From Streptomyces sp. H27-C3 (lineage in GTDB: Bacteria > Actinomycetota > Actinomycetes > Streptomycetales > Streptomycetaceae): a stretch of DNA of 64,000 nucleotides. Positions within the stretch are counted from its first letter, which is position 1, and every line of letters starts with the position of its first letter. Positions 7,413-15,640 of this stretch are shown in pieces. Position numbers and translations under genes: made by a program. The notes below the pieces were generated by a model. That model was not told the DNA's origin. It did not search any database and saw only the letters and a program-made list of their open reading frames with translations. The DNA lies in the NCBI RefSeq assembly GCF_030063415.1, contig NZ_JASITA010000006.1:124001-188000 (forward strand), written 5' to 3'.

Positions 7413-7928
7413 TCAGAAGGGCGGCTCGTCCGAGTAGCCGCCGCCAGCCGGGGCAGCCGAAGGAGCCTGTGCGCCCGCGGTCGTCGACGTGGCCCACGGG
7501 TCTTCAGCCGCCGGCCGGGCTGCGGCGGCCGGGCGGGCGCCCTGACCCTGACCGGCGCCGCCGGGCACGTTCTTGGTGACCTTGGCCGAGGCCCGGGCCA
7601 GGCTGGCGCCGACCTCCTCGACGTCGAGCTCATACACCGTGCGCTTGACCTGCTCGCGGTCCTCGTAGGACCGCTGCTTGAGGCGGCCTTGGACGATGAC
7701 GCGCATGCCGCGGGCCAGGGTCTCGGCGGCGTTCTCGGCGGCCTGGCGCCACACGGAGCAGGTGAGGAACAGGCCGTCGCCGTCCTTCCACTCGTTGGTG
7801 GTCTTGTCGAAGATCCGGGGGGTGGAAGCGACACGGAACTTGCACACGGCGGCGCCGGCCGGGGTGAAGCGGAGCTCGGGGTCGTCGACCAGGTTGCCGA
7901 CGATCGTGATGACGGTCTCTCCGGACAT
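7413..7928 (-). CDS. ssb: Single-stranded DNA-binding protein
   Basis: 171 aa. The OB fold occupies residues 1 to about 105 ([62 protein letters not shown]). A Gly/Ala/Pro-rich linker follows, then the acidic tip YSDEPPF that recruits replication proteins. AGGAGGA precedes ATG 7928. Its start shares one base with the stop of the upstream gene. Element-encoded SSBs usually accompany their own primase, as here. This is not the chromosomal ssb locus, which lies beside rpsF/rpsR. Confidence 0.93.
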   Translation of the reverse strand: MSGETVITIVGNLVDDPELRFTPAGAAVCKFRVASTPRIFDKTTNEWKDGDGLFLTCSVWRQAAENAAETLARGMRVIVQGRLKQRSYEDREQVKRTVYELDVEEVGASLARASAKVTKNVPGGAGQGQGARPAAAARPAAEDPWATSTTAGAQAPSAAPAGGGYSDEPPF

Positions 7929-8401
7929 CAGCGGTCCTCCTTCGGCGGGTTGGCGGTTCCGTCATTCGGACGGATGGTGGGGTCAGCGCTGCCGTCGCCG
8001 GTCGGAGGGATCAACTTGATGTCGCCGTCGGTGAGGTCGAGCGGCTGGAGGTGTCCGCCGCCGATCACGTCGGCCACCGGGCGGAGCTCGCCGTTGCTGT
8101 AGACGACCCAGGAGATGACGGGTGCGCCGATCTCCTGGTCGTCCTCGGGGAGCATGCGCCACACGACACTCCAGCCGCCGCCGGGCAGCGCCGCGACGAT
8201 GCGCAGTGTCTGCGTGACGCTGTGGAAGTCGGGCAGTGAGGCGGCGATAACGCGCCGCCCGTGGTCGTCGAGGACGCGGGGTTCCCCCTCCTCGTCCCAA
8301 TCGACCACGGGGGTCTTGAAGGCGGGCTTGCTCGCCATGAAGTCGTCGTGGGTCCAGTAGAGGGCGTGGAAGCCGGTCGGTGATTCTGCGGAGTTGAGCA
8401 T
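7928..8401 (-). CDS. Hypothetical protein co-translated with ssb
   Basis: 157 aa, acidic (isolated motifs [32 protein letters not shown]), beta-rich, with no family I recognise. GGAGACAG precedes ATG 8401, and the stop overlaps the ssb start by one base (TGATG), so its translation is coupled to SSB. The position between primase and ssb genes suggests a replication accessory, by context only. Confidence 0.6.
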   Translation of the reverse strand: MLNSAESPTGFHALYWTHDDFMASKPAFKTPVVDWDEEGEPRVLDDHGRRVIAASLPDFHSVTQTLRIVAALPGGGWSVVWRMLPEDDQEIGAPVISWVVYSNGELRPVADVIGGGHLQPLDLTDGDIKLIPPTGDGSADPTIRPNDGTANPPKEDR

Positions 8402-8443
8402 CTCTGTCTCCTTGATCTTGAATGGCTGCCCGGCGTAGCTACC

Positions 8444-8470
8444 GGGGGGACAAGGGGGGACAGGGGGGAC
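8444..8470. repeat. Three GGGGGGAC repeats
   Basis: The octamer GGGGGGAC occurs at 8444, 8454 and 8463, spaced 10 and 9 bases, upstream of the gene at 7928-8401. The same octamer recurs around the primase stop codon (8611 and 8662). On single strands such G-runs could fold as G-quadruplexes. Confidence 0.6.
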
Positions 8471-8610
8471 GCTGTTTGTCCCTCCCCCTCTCGCGCGGTA
8501 CGCGAGTCAGATAGGTAATCCCCTCCCCTTCTTATAAGCGCTGGCCAGCGAGCTGGTTGAAGATGAGACCTTTAGGCTGACGAATGGCTTTCGGCGGTTC
8601 CAGCGAGAGA

Positions 8611-8640
8611 GGGGGGACGGGACGCGTCCCCCGTCCCCCC
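8611..8640. terminator. Terminator-like hairpin after the primase gene
   Basis: An inverted repeat GGGGGGACGGG ... CCC(CC)GTCCCCCC spans 8611-8640, just past the leftward primase stop at 8655. Stem of about 11 bp with two bulged C. No T-run. The gap 8402-8654 otherwise holds only G/C-run repeats and an AT-richer patch (8560-8545 on the minus strand) that could be a promoter. Confidence 0.5.
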
Positions 8641-8654
8641 CTCGTGTCCCCCCT

Positions 8655-11036
8655 TCAGGACGGGGGGACGGGGCCTGGCCCGAGCTTGCCGCCCGCGTCC
8701 GCCACCCACTCCCGGAGCTCTGCGTAGGCGATGGCGTCGTTGACGTACCGCTTGTCGCGGCCCGCGCACTTGGCCCTGACTTCCTTCCGAGTGAGAGGCC
8801 CGTTGTCCCTCACCCGCACGGCGACGCGCAGCGCGATGCGGTCGACCGCCTTCTCCGCCCGCGCGTCCTCGGCCGAGACCTTGGCCTGCTCGACGCGAAC
8901 CTCCTCGACGATCCGCGCCTGCGTGCGCTGCTCCTGCTCGCGCCTGCGCAGCCCTTCGCTGTACCGCAACACGGCGTCGCGGGTCGCACACGACGACTGC
9001 CACACCACACGGGCCAACTCCCAGTCCTCAGCATTGACGTGGCGGCGGCCAGCGAGGATGGCCAAGAGAGACGCGACCTTGACGCGCATGAGGGGAGCGT
9101 GCGAGTCGAGCGGATTCATCTCGCCGACGGAGGTCTCCCCGCGGGCCTTGGCCAGGTCGGCGCGGCGCAACTCGTCCTTGATGCCCTGGTCGAAGCTGAC
9201 GAGGATCAGCCCGTCGCGTTCCCCACCGGCGGCAGCCACGGCTGCCGGACGCCAGTCGAGGAGCTCGCCCGGCCAAGCGGGCTGCTCGTCTGGAATGGAG
9301 GGGTCAACGACCTGGACCCACAGGAACCGTTGGGGTGTTCCCTCAGCCACTTCTTCGAACAGCGGTGCTGCGGTCTCGGGCTGGAAGCCGACCAGCATGC
9401 CCATGCTGTACGAGCCGCTGGGGATGTACCGGCTGGTCTCCTTGCTGGCGTTGGTCTGGCCGAGGGTCTGGCCGACGGCCGCGCTGCGGAGGGTCTCGCC
9501 GAGCGTCGACCCTGACCGCTCCTTCATCAGGCGCGTGATGGTGGCGCCCTCGTCGACATAGAAGAACGCGTTGTGCCGGACCTGCTTGCGGACCTTTCTC
9601 GTTACGGGCGTCGCAGTCCCGCCTCGTCCCCTGCTGACCTCGCCGGTCTCCTCCTCGACTGTGTCCATGAAGATTTCGGCGACGCCTTCCCCCGAGCCGA
9701 TGGGGAGCCCGTCGCGGAAGTCGAGGTTCGCCGGCGGGGGCATGAGGCGGTCCGACACCTCCACCCCGGAGGACTTCCCGATGCCCGAGGGGCCGACGAT
9801 GCCGCCGAACAGGTTGAGCGATGCGAACCCGGCTACTCCGGTGTCGGCGCGGATGCGGTGGGAGACCATGCCTGACAGCCGTGTCAGGGTCGCCAGGAAC
9901 GCGACGTCACCTGACCGGTTGCGCGAGTGGCCGGCCTGCCGGATGTGCTGCAACTCGGGTCGGGCGGCGTAGAACGACTCTGGCAGGAGGCCGAGCACGC
10001 TGTGCTCCGGCGCGCTCTCCTCGGCGGGCGGCGCCTCCTCGGTCCAGTCGTCAGGGTCGTGCGGTGGGATCAGGTCGGAGAAGTCGATGCGGCGGGCCCA
10101 AGCGTCCGCGCGTGCGACTGGCGGCCACGGGCGCCGGGGCTGCGCCATGCCTGCGCGCAGTCCGGACGTGATGGTGGCCAGCGCCCGCCCTTCCGGGTGG
10201 TTGCCCGCGCGCGCAGCGGTGAGGAGATCCTCGCGCGCCTCGTTCTCGCTCAGTGCTCCCGCGCCGACGAGGGTGCCGAGGTTGAAGGCGGCGGTGTTGA
10301 TCGTGTTGTTCTGGTCCCCTTCCGGTGCTTCGGTGATTGAGTCGCACTCGGCCTGCACGACCTTGCGGGTGTACAGGTCGTGCCGGTCCGCAGGGATGAC
10401 GATGTTGGTGGCCGGGGCGGTCGGCGCGGGGCGTGCTTGCAACGCGTCGAGCAGCCAGTCCGGGGCGGCGGCCGGCGGCACGTCCGGGTCTTCGAGGGTG
10501 TAGACGACGCCCGTCTGATGCACCGAGCCGGGCCCGATGACGTACGCGTTGCCTGCCCGTACGTCCCCGTCGAACTTGCCCTTCAGGGCGCCGAGTCGGT
10601 TGCCCAACTTCGCTTCGGCGGGCGCCCAGTAGTAGTCGTGGTAGCCCTTCGCGGTGAGCACGCGCATGGTCGGCTCGTGTTGCTGACCGAACGCGGCTGT
10701 AGCGTCTTCGATTGCGCCGGGCCGGTCGGAGTCGAGGACGATGAGCTGCTGCCCGGCCGGGCCGGTGCACGCGCCGACGGACACGCCGACGTTTTGCAGC
10801 TGGCCGCCGATTTCACGGTGTACCCGGTCCTCGTCGCGAGTGTGCACGGTTGTGAAGGCGACGCTCGGGTGCTTGCCCCGGTCGGCGCAGGTGGCCGGGT
10901 CGTGGCCGCGTCCGATGCCGGTGCACTGGTCGCCCCCGGGGTGGTCTGCGGGGAAGACCGCGAAGCCGCGTCGCACCAGCCACAGGGCGCCGTCGAGGGG
11001 GCTCCCCAGGGCAGGTGGTGGTTGCGTGTCGATCAC
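8655..11036 (-). CDS. Bifunctional primase-polymerase / DUF3987-type helicase-like protein
   Basis: 793 aa. The N-terminal 210 residues form a Prim-Pol domain (WLVRRGFAVFPAD; KHPSVAF; QQLIVLDSDRPGA; DYYWAPAE; NAYVIGPGSVH), the archaeo-eukaryotic primase type used by plasmids and phages. The central and C-terminal part has a Walker A GPSGIGKSSG and acidic FFYVDEGATI, matching the DUF3987-type ATPase domain. A helical tail closes the protein. GTG 11036 forms a GTGA overlap with the upstream gene. It presumably primes and drives element replication together with SSB. Confidence 0.85.
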   Translation of the reverse strand: MIDTQPPPALGSPLDGALWLVRRGFAVFPADHPGGDQCTGIGRGHDPATCADRGKHPSVAFTTVHTRDEDRVHREIGGQLQNVGVSVGACTGPAGQQLIVLDSDRPGAIEDATAAFGQQHEPTMRVLTAKGYHDYYWAPAEAKLGNRLGALKGKFDGDVRAGNAYVIGPGSVHQTGVVYTLEDPDVPPAAAPDWLLDALQARPAPTAPATNIVIPADRHDLYTRKVVQAECDSITEAPEGDQNNTINTAAFNLGTLVGAGALSENEAREDLLTAARAGNHPEGRALATITSGLRAGMAQPRRPWPPVARADAWARRIDFSDLIPPHDPDDWTEEAPPAEESAPEHSVLGLLPESFYAARPELQHIRQAGHSRNRSGDVAFLATLTRLSGMVSHRIRADTGVAGFASLNLFGGIVGPSGIGKSSGVEVSDRLMPPPANLDFRDGLPIGSGEGVAEIFMDTVEEETGEVSRGRGGTATPVTRKVRKQVRHNAFFYVDEGATITRLMKERSGSTLGETLRSAAVGQTLGQTNASKETSRYIPSGSYSMGMLVGFQPETAAPLFEEVAEGTPQRFLWVQVVDPSIPDEQPAWPGELLDWRPAAVAAAGGERDGLILVSFDQGIKDELRRADLAKARGETSVGEMNPLDSHAPLMRVKVASLLAILAGRRHVNAEDWELARVVWQSSCATRDAVLRYSEGLRRREQEQRTQARIVEEVRVEQAKVSAEDARAEKAVDRIALRVAVRVRDNGPLTRKEVRAKCAGRDKRYVNDAIAYAELREWVADAGGKLGPGPVPPS

Positions 11037-11329
11037 TGGTGCACCAGCCCGGGGAAGTAGTAGCTGCCGCCTTGTCGACCGACGCAGCGGGAGCGGCGTA
11101 CCCCGAACGTGAAGGCGCCGGTGTGGCCAGCGGGATGGACGTGCTGCTGGTCGCAGTACGGGCAGAGCACGACGAGGAGCAGTAGGTCCCGCAGCTCGGG
11201 GTCGGCCATGTCTGTGCTGTGGGTGGTGACGAGCCGAGCCGTCGCTGGAACGAGACCCGGCTGCGGCGCGGTGGGCGCGGGGGCCTCGCCGAAGAGGGTG
11301 GCCGTGGGGCCGGTGGCGGTGCTGTTCAC
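11033..11329 (-). CDS. Small zinc-site protein upstream of primase
   Basis: 98 aa from GTG 11329. It contains LCPYCDQQHVHPAG with CxxC and two His in zinc-ribbon spacing, then FGVRRSRCVG and YYFPGLVHQ. The preceding 45 residues are Pro/Ala/Thr-rich. GTGA overlap with the primase gene implies coupled expression, and a zinc-ribbon partner for a primase is plausible. Found next to primases in Streptomyces elements; function unproven. Confidence 0.6.
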   Translation of the reverse strand: MNSTATGPTATLFGEAPAPTAPQPGLVPATARLVTTHSTDMADPELRDLLLLVVLCPYCDQQHVHPAGHTGAFTFGVRRSRCVGRQGGSYYFPGLVHQ

Positions 11330-11377
11330 GAACGTGGCTTTCTCTCGCGCCGATGGGGGTGTTCGTGATGCGCGGTC

Positions 11378-11404
11378 GGCCCGGGCCTGAGTGAGGCCCG
11401 GGCC
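11378..11404. terminator. Hairpin from duplicated GGCCCGGGCC
   Basis: The self-complementary decamer GGCCCGGGCC occurs at 11378-11387 and 11395-11404 and can fold as a 10-bp stem with a 7-base loop. The flanking TGAGT is repeated as well, so this is also a 15-bp direct repeat. It sits between two leftward genes. Confidence 0.55.
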
Positions 11405-11422
11405 TGAGTCGCGCGCTGTCCG

Positions 11423-11857
11423 TTACCCAGAGGCGGCGGGAGGCGCGATGAACTGTTCGTGATCAGCCCGGTAGAGCCGTGCGTAGCGAGCAACCTCGTC
11501 GTGGATCAGCGCGCCCATGACGTTGCCTGCGGGGGCGTGGATCTCGATGCGCTCGGCGGCGAGGAAGAAGGTGGCGGCGATGGTGCGGCCGAGCTCGATG
11601 TGGTGGCGTACAGCGTCGGCGCCGAGCCGGACGATGGCGGTGTGGCAGTCGACGTTGCGGTGGGTCTGGTCCCGGAGGTGCTCCGAGACTTCGCGGGCAG
11701 TGCGGTACGCGCCGGTGAGGTCGACGGTGAGGACGAGCCTGACGTCTTGCGCCAGGGGTACAGGCGCCGACGGGGCGGAGAGGGCGGCGGGCGCGGGCAG
11801 GGCGACGATGTCGACCGGGTGCTCGATGGGCCAGGCGCCCTTACGGTGCTCGCTCAT
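11423..11857 (-). CDS. Hypothetical element protein
   Basis: 144 aa. Pro/Ala-rich first 40 residues, then strand VRLVLTVDLTGAY and helices (AREVSEHLRDQTH; DAVRHHIELGRTIAATFFLAAE). No catalytic motif recognised. It overlaps the next gene by 4 bp (ATGA at the 60-aa gene stop). Ribosome-binding site not obvious. Confidence 0.5.
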   Translation of the reverse strand: MSEHRKGAWPIEHPVDIVALPAPAALSAPSAPVPLAQDVRLVLTVDLTGAYRTAREVSEHLRDQTHRNVDCHTAIVRLGADAVRHHIELGRTIAATFFLAAERIEIHAPAGNVMGALIHDEVARYARLYRADHEQFIAPPAASG

Positions 11858-12036
11858 GCCGCCTGCTCTCTACGGTCGTTTGTCTGGTGGAAGGCCACAC
11901 GAATTGCAGCCCGCTGGCGGTCAGACAGCGGGGGCGCGGCGTCGACGAGCCGTTGGATGCGCTGCCAGTACGCCGCGTTCCGCGCGGGGTCCGGGTCCCG
12001 CACCGGGCGGCCGGAGGGAGTACCCCCGGCCGTCAT
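11854..12036 (-). CDS. 60-residue helical protein
   Basis: It ends WQRIQRLVDAAPPLSDRQ then RAAIRVAFHQTNDRREQ, a charged two-helix pattern often seen in small Streptomyces phage and integrative-element proteins. ATGA overlaps on both sides (with 12033-12674 and 11423-11857) support translation. Function unknown. Confidence 0.55.
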   Translation of the reverse strand: MTAGGTPSGRPVRDPDPARNAAYWQRIQRLVDAAPPLSDRQRAAIRVAFHQTNDRREQAA

Positions 12037-12674
12037 CGCTGGGCCTCTGCGGGCAGCTCGCCGAGCTCGACGCGGCGGAGCCGGACCTCTTCGGCGGACT
12101 GGGCCCGCCACTTCGCGACGGCGACCTCGTCCTCGGGGTAGTCGCCAACGCTGGCCGCCGCGAGCTGGTCGCGCACGGCGCGGAGCTTGGGGAGGAAGTC
12201 CTCCAGGCGGCCGATGAGCTGGCCCGTCTGCTCGACGTTGAGTTCGAGTGTCTCCGTGTCGACGTCCACCCAGACCTCGGTGGTGACTCCGAAGATCCGC
12301 GAGTCCTGGTTGACCTGCACGACACGGGCGGCGAGGACGATGCTGGCGCCGTCGTCGGTGTGGGCGTCGGCGAACGGGATGGGGGCGAGTGCCTCGACCT
12401 TCGGGCCTTCGTGCCATCCCGGGTCGCCGAGCACGTCGTCGTCGTGCTTCGTGACGCACCAGGTGGGGCATCCGGGCAGCTGCGCGGCGAGGAGCTTGCT
12501 GACGGATTCGGCGATGACACTGTGGAGCTGCGCCGGGGTCATCTTCGCGGCCAGGGTGGGGACCTCGACGCGGATGCGGCCGGTGATCGCCTCGACGGTT
12601 TCGGCGATGGCCGAGACGGGGTGGCCGACGGTCGGCTGTGCGTTGTCAGTGGGCTCTGCGATGATGGTTGTCAT
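12033..12674 (-). CDS. DUF6907-like protein, longer paralogue
   Basis: 213 aa. Middle segment PGCPTWCVTKHDDDVLGDPG, then TDDGASIVLAARVVQV and EVWVDVDTETLELNVEQT, then a long helix (GQLIGRLEDFLPKLRAVRDQ). The C-P-x-W-C-x-x-x-H start and strand-helix order repeat what is seen in 5188-5553. The first 60 residues are helical (SAIAETVEAI; QLHSVIAESVSKLLAAQL). It overlaps the XRE gene by 4 bp, so it is the second gene of the early leftward operon. GGAACG precedes ATG 12674 weakly. Confidence 0.6.
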   Translation of the reverse strand: MTTIIAEPTDNAQPTVGHPVSAIAETVEAITGRIRVEVPTLAAKMTPAQLHSVIAESVSKLLAAQLPGCPTWCVTKHDDDVLGDPGWHEGPKVEALAPIPFADAHTDDGASIVLAARVVQVNQDSRIFGVTTEVWVDVDTETLELNVEQTGQLIGRLEDFLPKLRAVRDQLAAASVGDYPEDEVAVAKWRAQSAEEVRLRRVELGELPAEAQR

Positions 12675-13024
12675 GAGCGTTCCGTTCTGCTGGTAGGCGG
12701 ATTCGAATTGCTCGACTGACAGCGCCTGGGTTGCACCCCGGGCGCTGTTGTCGTTTGCGGCTGACGTGGAGGCGTTACTGTCCGCACCACGTCGGTGCTG
12801 TGTAGGTACGGCCTGAGCAGACTGGTGAGCTCGCGGAGCTCCAGCACTACGGCGAGTCGGTACAGGGACTCCAACGACAGCTGGCTCTGGCCGCGCTCGA
12901 CCTTGGACAGGTGGCCGGGGTCGATGTTGGCGCGCGAGGCGACTGTGCGCAGTGGTAGACCGCGAGCTGCTCGAATTGCACGCAGCGGGTGAGAACTCAA
13001 CCTCGGCGTTGAATCTGTGGCCAT
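12671..13024 (-). CDS. XRE-family regulator (Cro-like), first gene of leftward operon
   Basis: 117 aa. HTH at residues 12-65 (PLRAIRAARGLPLRTVASRA, then IDPGHLSKVERGQSQLSLES). Pro/Ser/Thr-rich tail. I chose ATG 13024 because a promoter (TTGACT 13060-13055, 17-bp spacer, TACCGT 13037-13032) would place the transcript start at the ATG itself, giving a leaderless mRNA. No Shine-Dalgarno is present. Its position opposite the repressor gene, with two shared operators between, makes it the Cro-like switch of the element. Confidence 0.75.
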   Translation of the reverse strand: MATDSTPRLSSHPLRAIRAARGLPLRTVASRANIDPGHLSKVERGQSQLSLESLYRLAVVLELRELTSLLRPYLHSTDVVRTVTPPRQPQTTTAPGVQPRRCQSSNSNPPTSRTERS

Positions 13025-13031
13025 GGCTGAG

Positions 13032-13060
13032 ACGGTAGAGGTTTGCTGTGCCTGAGTCAA
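13032..13060 (-). promoter_or_regulatory. Early leftward promoter
   Basis: TTGACT and TACCGT separated by 17 bp, near-consensus for the vegetative sigma factor. The predicted start is at or one base before ATG 13024. The -35 box is inside operator copy 1. Confidence 0.6.
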
Positions 13061-13092
13061 CCGTGTGGTTCATAAGTCAACGGTCCGGTTCA
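13055..13092. promoter_or_regulatory. Paired operator repeats of the element switch
   Basis: Two 18-bp direct repeats, AGTCAACCGTGTGGTTCA at 13055 and AGTCAACGGTCCGGTTCA at 13075, 15 of 18 identical and 20 bp apart (two helical turns). Each contains a palindrome (AACCGTGTGGTT; AACGGTCCGGTT). They lie between the divergent XRE genes and cover the -35 box of the leftward promoter. They are the expected binding sites for the XRE proteins. Confidence 0.75.
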
Positions 13093-13156
13093 ATATCTCC
13101 GAGATCAAAGCGCCGATCTCTCGCCTGGCGTTGACTCCTGCTCTACAGTTGGCGCC

Positions 13157-13978
13157 ATGACGACGTCCACGCTCCCGCTGGAGAAGCCCTCCCCTGCGGC
13201 TGGCCCGCTCACCCCGAACCAGCTCGTCTCTCACAACCTGGCGCGCGCCCGGAAGTCGTTCGGACTCACGCAATCCGACCTGGCGCAGCGCATGGAAGAG
13301 ATCACGGGCAGGCCGTGGTCAAACGCGAGCGTCAGTGCAGCGGAACGCGCCTGGAAAGGCGGGCGCACGCGCCGCTTTGACGCGAACGAGATCGTCGCTC
13401 TGTCTCTGGCGCTCGACGTCCCGCCTGCGTACTTCTTCCTGGCGCCAGATGACGCGCCGAAGGACTTCGAACTTCGACTCACGGACGATGCGGTGCCCGA
13501 AGAGGACGTGTCTGAGGTTGTCACCTACCGCTTCGACTCTTTTCTTCGCATGTTGGCCGTGACCCAGTGGCCCATGGGCGGTTTCGCAGAGCGCATGGAA
13601 GTCCTCTTTCAGAAGTACCTGGCTGCCGCGTACGAACCCGCTCACGAGCTAAGTCACTTCAATTACGAAAAAGGCGTCCCGGTGGTCTCTGGCTCTGCGG
13701 TGAGCGAGGACGACCAGAGGCACGCATGGCAAGAAACCATGGATGACGTGGCCAAACAGGCCTACACGCGAGCCCTGCTCACGGCGTTGGCCAAGGCGGG
13801 CGCGGGAGACTTGCTGCGTGAGGCGCAGCGTGATTTCGAGCGCCGCATGGATGAGCTGGTGCAAGAGGCGAACGGGATGTTCGAGGACATCGTCGACAAA
13901 GCTGACGCCACGGCGAGGGAGGGTAAGCCTAAGCGCGCAATTAGAGTCCGGAAGAAGCGGAAAGATTCCAATGGGTAA
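13157..13978 (+). CDS. XRE-family repressor (CI-like)
   Basis: 273 aa. HTH at about residues 22-80 (VSHNLARARKSFGLTQSDLA; SVSAAERAWKGG), then an acidic region (TDDAVPEEDVSEVVTYRFDS), then long helices and a Lys/Arg-rich tail (KPKRAIRVRKKRKDSNG). No Ser-Lys protease pair of LexA type is apparent, so induction would not be by self-cleavage. TACAGT (13144-13149) is 7 bp upstream of ATG 13157 and there is no SD, so this mRNA may also be leaderless. It is likely the maintenance repressor. Confidence 0.75.
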   Translation: MTTSTLPLEKPSPAAGPLTPNQLVSHNLARARKSFGLTQSDLAQRMEEITGRPWSNASVSAAERAWKGGRTRRFDANEIVALSLALDVPPAYFFLAPDDAPKDFELRLTDDAVPEEDVSEVVTYRFDSFLRMLAVTQWPMGGFAERMEVLFQKYLAAAYEPAHELSHFNYEKGVPVVSGSAVSEDDQRHAWQETMDDVAKQAYTRALLTALAKAGAGDLLREAQRDFERRMDELVQEANGMFEDIVDKADATAREGKPKRAIRVRKKRKDSNG

Positions 13979-14043
13979 ATGAATGCTCAGGATAGGTGTG
14001 GCCGATAATGCTGCCGGTGAGTGCATGGTGCGGCGTGTGCTAA

Positions 14044-14084
14044 AGGCCGCCAGGCCATAGCTTCCTGATACGACGTGGCGGCCT
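14044..14084. terminator. Bidirectional terminator between repressor and integrase
   Basis: Stem AGGCCGCCA (14044-14052) with TGGCGGCCT (14076-14084), loop 23 bases, in the 113-bp gap between convergent genes. Confidence 0.55.
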
Positions 14085-14091
14085 CGTGTGT

Positions 14092-15594
14092 CTACCCGGT
14101 AAGGCCGCTAGCCCGCTTCCACTCGAACGCAATGGCGGAGTAGTCGAAGTACCCGCCATCGGGCATCCGGCCCTGACGCGCCGGGAGGATCGTCACGTCG
14201 AGCAGGGACCGCAGCACTGCGCGCCGCCGCTCAAGGTCGAGAGCCTTCCACGCCACGCTCACGTCCGCCGCGCCGACCAATCCGACGAGTGGATCTTTCG
14301 TGGCGGCTCGGGCCAGCTGCCTGGTCACACCCTCAAGCTGCTTTCGCGCCACATCCGATGCCTCGGTGAACTCGGCCATGCTGATCTGCCCGGAGCCGAA
14401 GAGCGCGGCCGTGTCGGTCAGGCGCCTGCGGATCTGCTCGCTCTCCGCCTGTAGCTCGCCGACGTGCACGCCGTCCGGTGCGGGCTGCAATAGATCGGCG
14501 GCATCCGGCCTCGACAGCCGCTCGACGATCAGGTCCATGACGTGCTCGTCCACCTTGTCGGCGCGCCGGCCGCCGCCGTGCTGGGTGGGGCAGCGGTAAC
14601 TGGGCCGATTTGCGCCGCCGGACTTGGTGCACACCAAGCGCTGCGTGCAGCCGTTGATGCCGCACTTGTAGATCACCGATCCGAACCACTTCGGTGTGCT
14701 GCCGGGTGACGTCCGGCGGGTCGGGTCCGTGAGGAGTGCCGCCACGGCGCGGAACCGGGGCTCGTCGATGATGGGCTCCCACGCCCCCCTGCCGACCTCC
14801 TCGCCCTTGTAGATGGCGATGCCGGCGTTCCTCGCTCGGAGCAGCATGTCCCGCGCCTCGACGTGGGAGATCTGGTTACCGCGAGTCGTCGTGAATCCCT
14901 TGTCGCGCAGCCACTTCACCCACCCCCGCACGGATCCGCTGGAGAGCAGCATGTCCGTGCCGGCCTCGATGGCCGCGGCCTCTTCCGGCTGCAGCCGGTT
15001 CATGTCGAGGACGGGGACCTCGATCTCTTCACCCGTCTCCTTGTCGGCCTTCTTGCGCAGCTCGCCAGTGGGCACGCCCCACCCGAATGGGCGAATGCCG
15101 CCGCCCCAGATTCCGGCCTTCGCCTTCTGCTGGCGCGCGCGGGCGACACGCTCGCCCTTGTGCTCGGATTCGTGCCGGGCGACCGCGCCGAGGATCCGCG
15201 CGGTCATCCGCCCGGACGGGGTGGACAGGTCGATCGGTCCGGCCTGGCAGGTGTGAGTGTTGATGCCCCGCCGCTCGGAGAGGTCGATGTACTCCTCCAG
15301 CTCGGTGGGGGAGCGGTGCAGCCGGTCGGTGTGCCAGGCGACGACGACGGTGGCGGTGCCGTCGGCCAGGTCGGCAAGCATGCGGCGGTATCCGGGGCGC
15401 GGCTTGCCGCTGTACGCGGAGAGGTCGTTGTCGACGTACACCTCGACGACGTCCCAGCCGTTGCGTTCCGCGAGGGCTTCGCAGTCTTCGCGCTGGCGGT
15501 CGACACCGAGGTGGGCGCCGGAGCGGTCCTGGCTGATGCGGACGTAGATAACAGCGTGTGTGCGCCGGCCGCTTGGGGTGTTCACCGTCTTCAT
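14092..15594 (-). CDS. int: Large serine recombinase (integrase)
   Basis: 500 aa. The resolvase domain starts at residue 14 (AVIYVRISQDRSG) with nucleophile Ser21, and carries the conserved arginine helix WHTDRLHRSPTELEEY. The recombinase domain follows (PFGWGV...; KGFTTTRGNQISHVEARDML). The zinc-ribbon domain has YKCGINGCTQRLVC and SYRCPTQHGGG. The coiled-coil region (ELQAESEQIRRRL; QLEGVTRQLARAA) precedes the end. This is the phiC31/Bxb1 class, which recombines short attP and attB without tRNA targets. I started at ATG 15594 (MKTVNTPSG); the reading frame stays open upstream across the attachment site, but that part is chromosomal antisense. Confidence 0.95.
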   Translation of the reverse strand: MKTVNTPSGRRTHAVIYVRISQDRSGAHLGVDRQREDCEALAERNGWDVVEVYVDNDLSAYSGKPRPGYRRMLADLADGTATVVVAWHTDRLHRSPTELEEYIDLSERRGINTHTCQAGPIDLSTPSGRMTARILGAVARHESEHKGERVARARQQKAKAGIWGGGIRPFGWGVPTGELRKKADKETGEEIEVPVLDMNRLQPEEAAAIEAGTDMLLSSGSVRGWVKWLRDKGFTTTRGNQISHVEARDMLLRARNAGIAIYKGEEVGRGAWEPIIDEPRFRAVAALLTDPTRRTSPGSTPKWFGSVIYKCGINGCTQRLVCTKSGGANRPSYRCPTQHGGGRRADKVDEHVMDLIVERLSRPDAADLLQPAPDGVHVGELQAESEQIRRRLTDTAALFGSGQISMAEFTEASDVARKQLEGVTRQLARAATKDPLVGLVGAADVSVAWKALDLERRRAVLRSLLDVTILPARQGRMPDGGYFDYSAIAFEWKRASGLTG

Positions 15595-15640
15595 GTCCCG
15601 AGTGTGAACCCTTAGAGGTGCTTCTGTCTGGGGTTCGGGA
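15595..15640. other. Attachment-site junction (attR or attL)
   Basis: Between the integrase start and the first codons matching a pilus ATPase. A stop (TAG, 15613-15615) precedes the ATPase frame, and recognisable ATPase sequence begins with the P-loop GFGKTTLL at 15631. The crossover must therefore lie within or just before the Walker A codons. The exact 2-bp core cannot be fixed without the other end. Confidence 0.75.

Larger units (their letters stand above)
1..15630. mobile_element. Phage-like integrative element (right end only)
   Basis: All genes from position 1 to 13024 run leftward as one early-type block. A repressor gene points the other way and a large serine integrase gene lies at the right edge. 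Content (integrase, CI/Cro-like XRE pair, primase-polymerase, SSB, DNA methyltransferase, HNH nucleases, P-loop protein, many genes of 40-220 aa with ATGA/GTGA overlaps) is typical of actinophages and related integrative elements. The right boundary lies at about 15616-15640, where chromosomal pilus-ATPase coding sequence begins. The left end is outside the window. I see no FtsK-like Tra gene and no capsid gene here, so prophage versus conjugative element is undecided; the HNH/P-loop end favours a prophage. Confidence 0.85.

Noticed and set aside
1..15594. Classical pSAM2-like AICE
   Set aside because: The integrase is a serine type, insertion is in a protein gene, and no Tra FtsK-like gene or tRNA site is seen.
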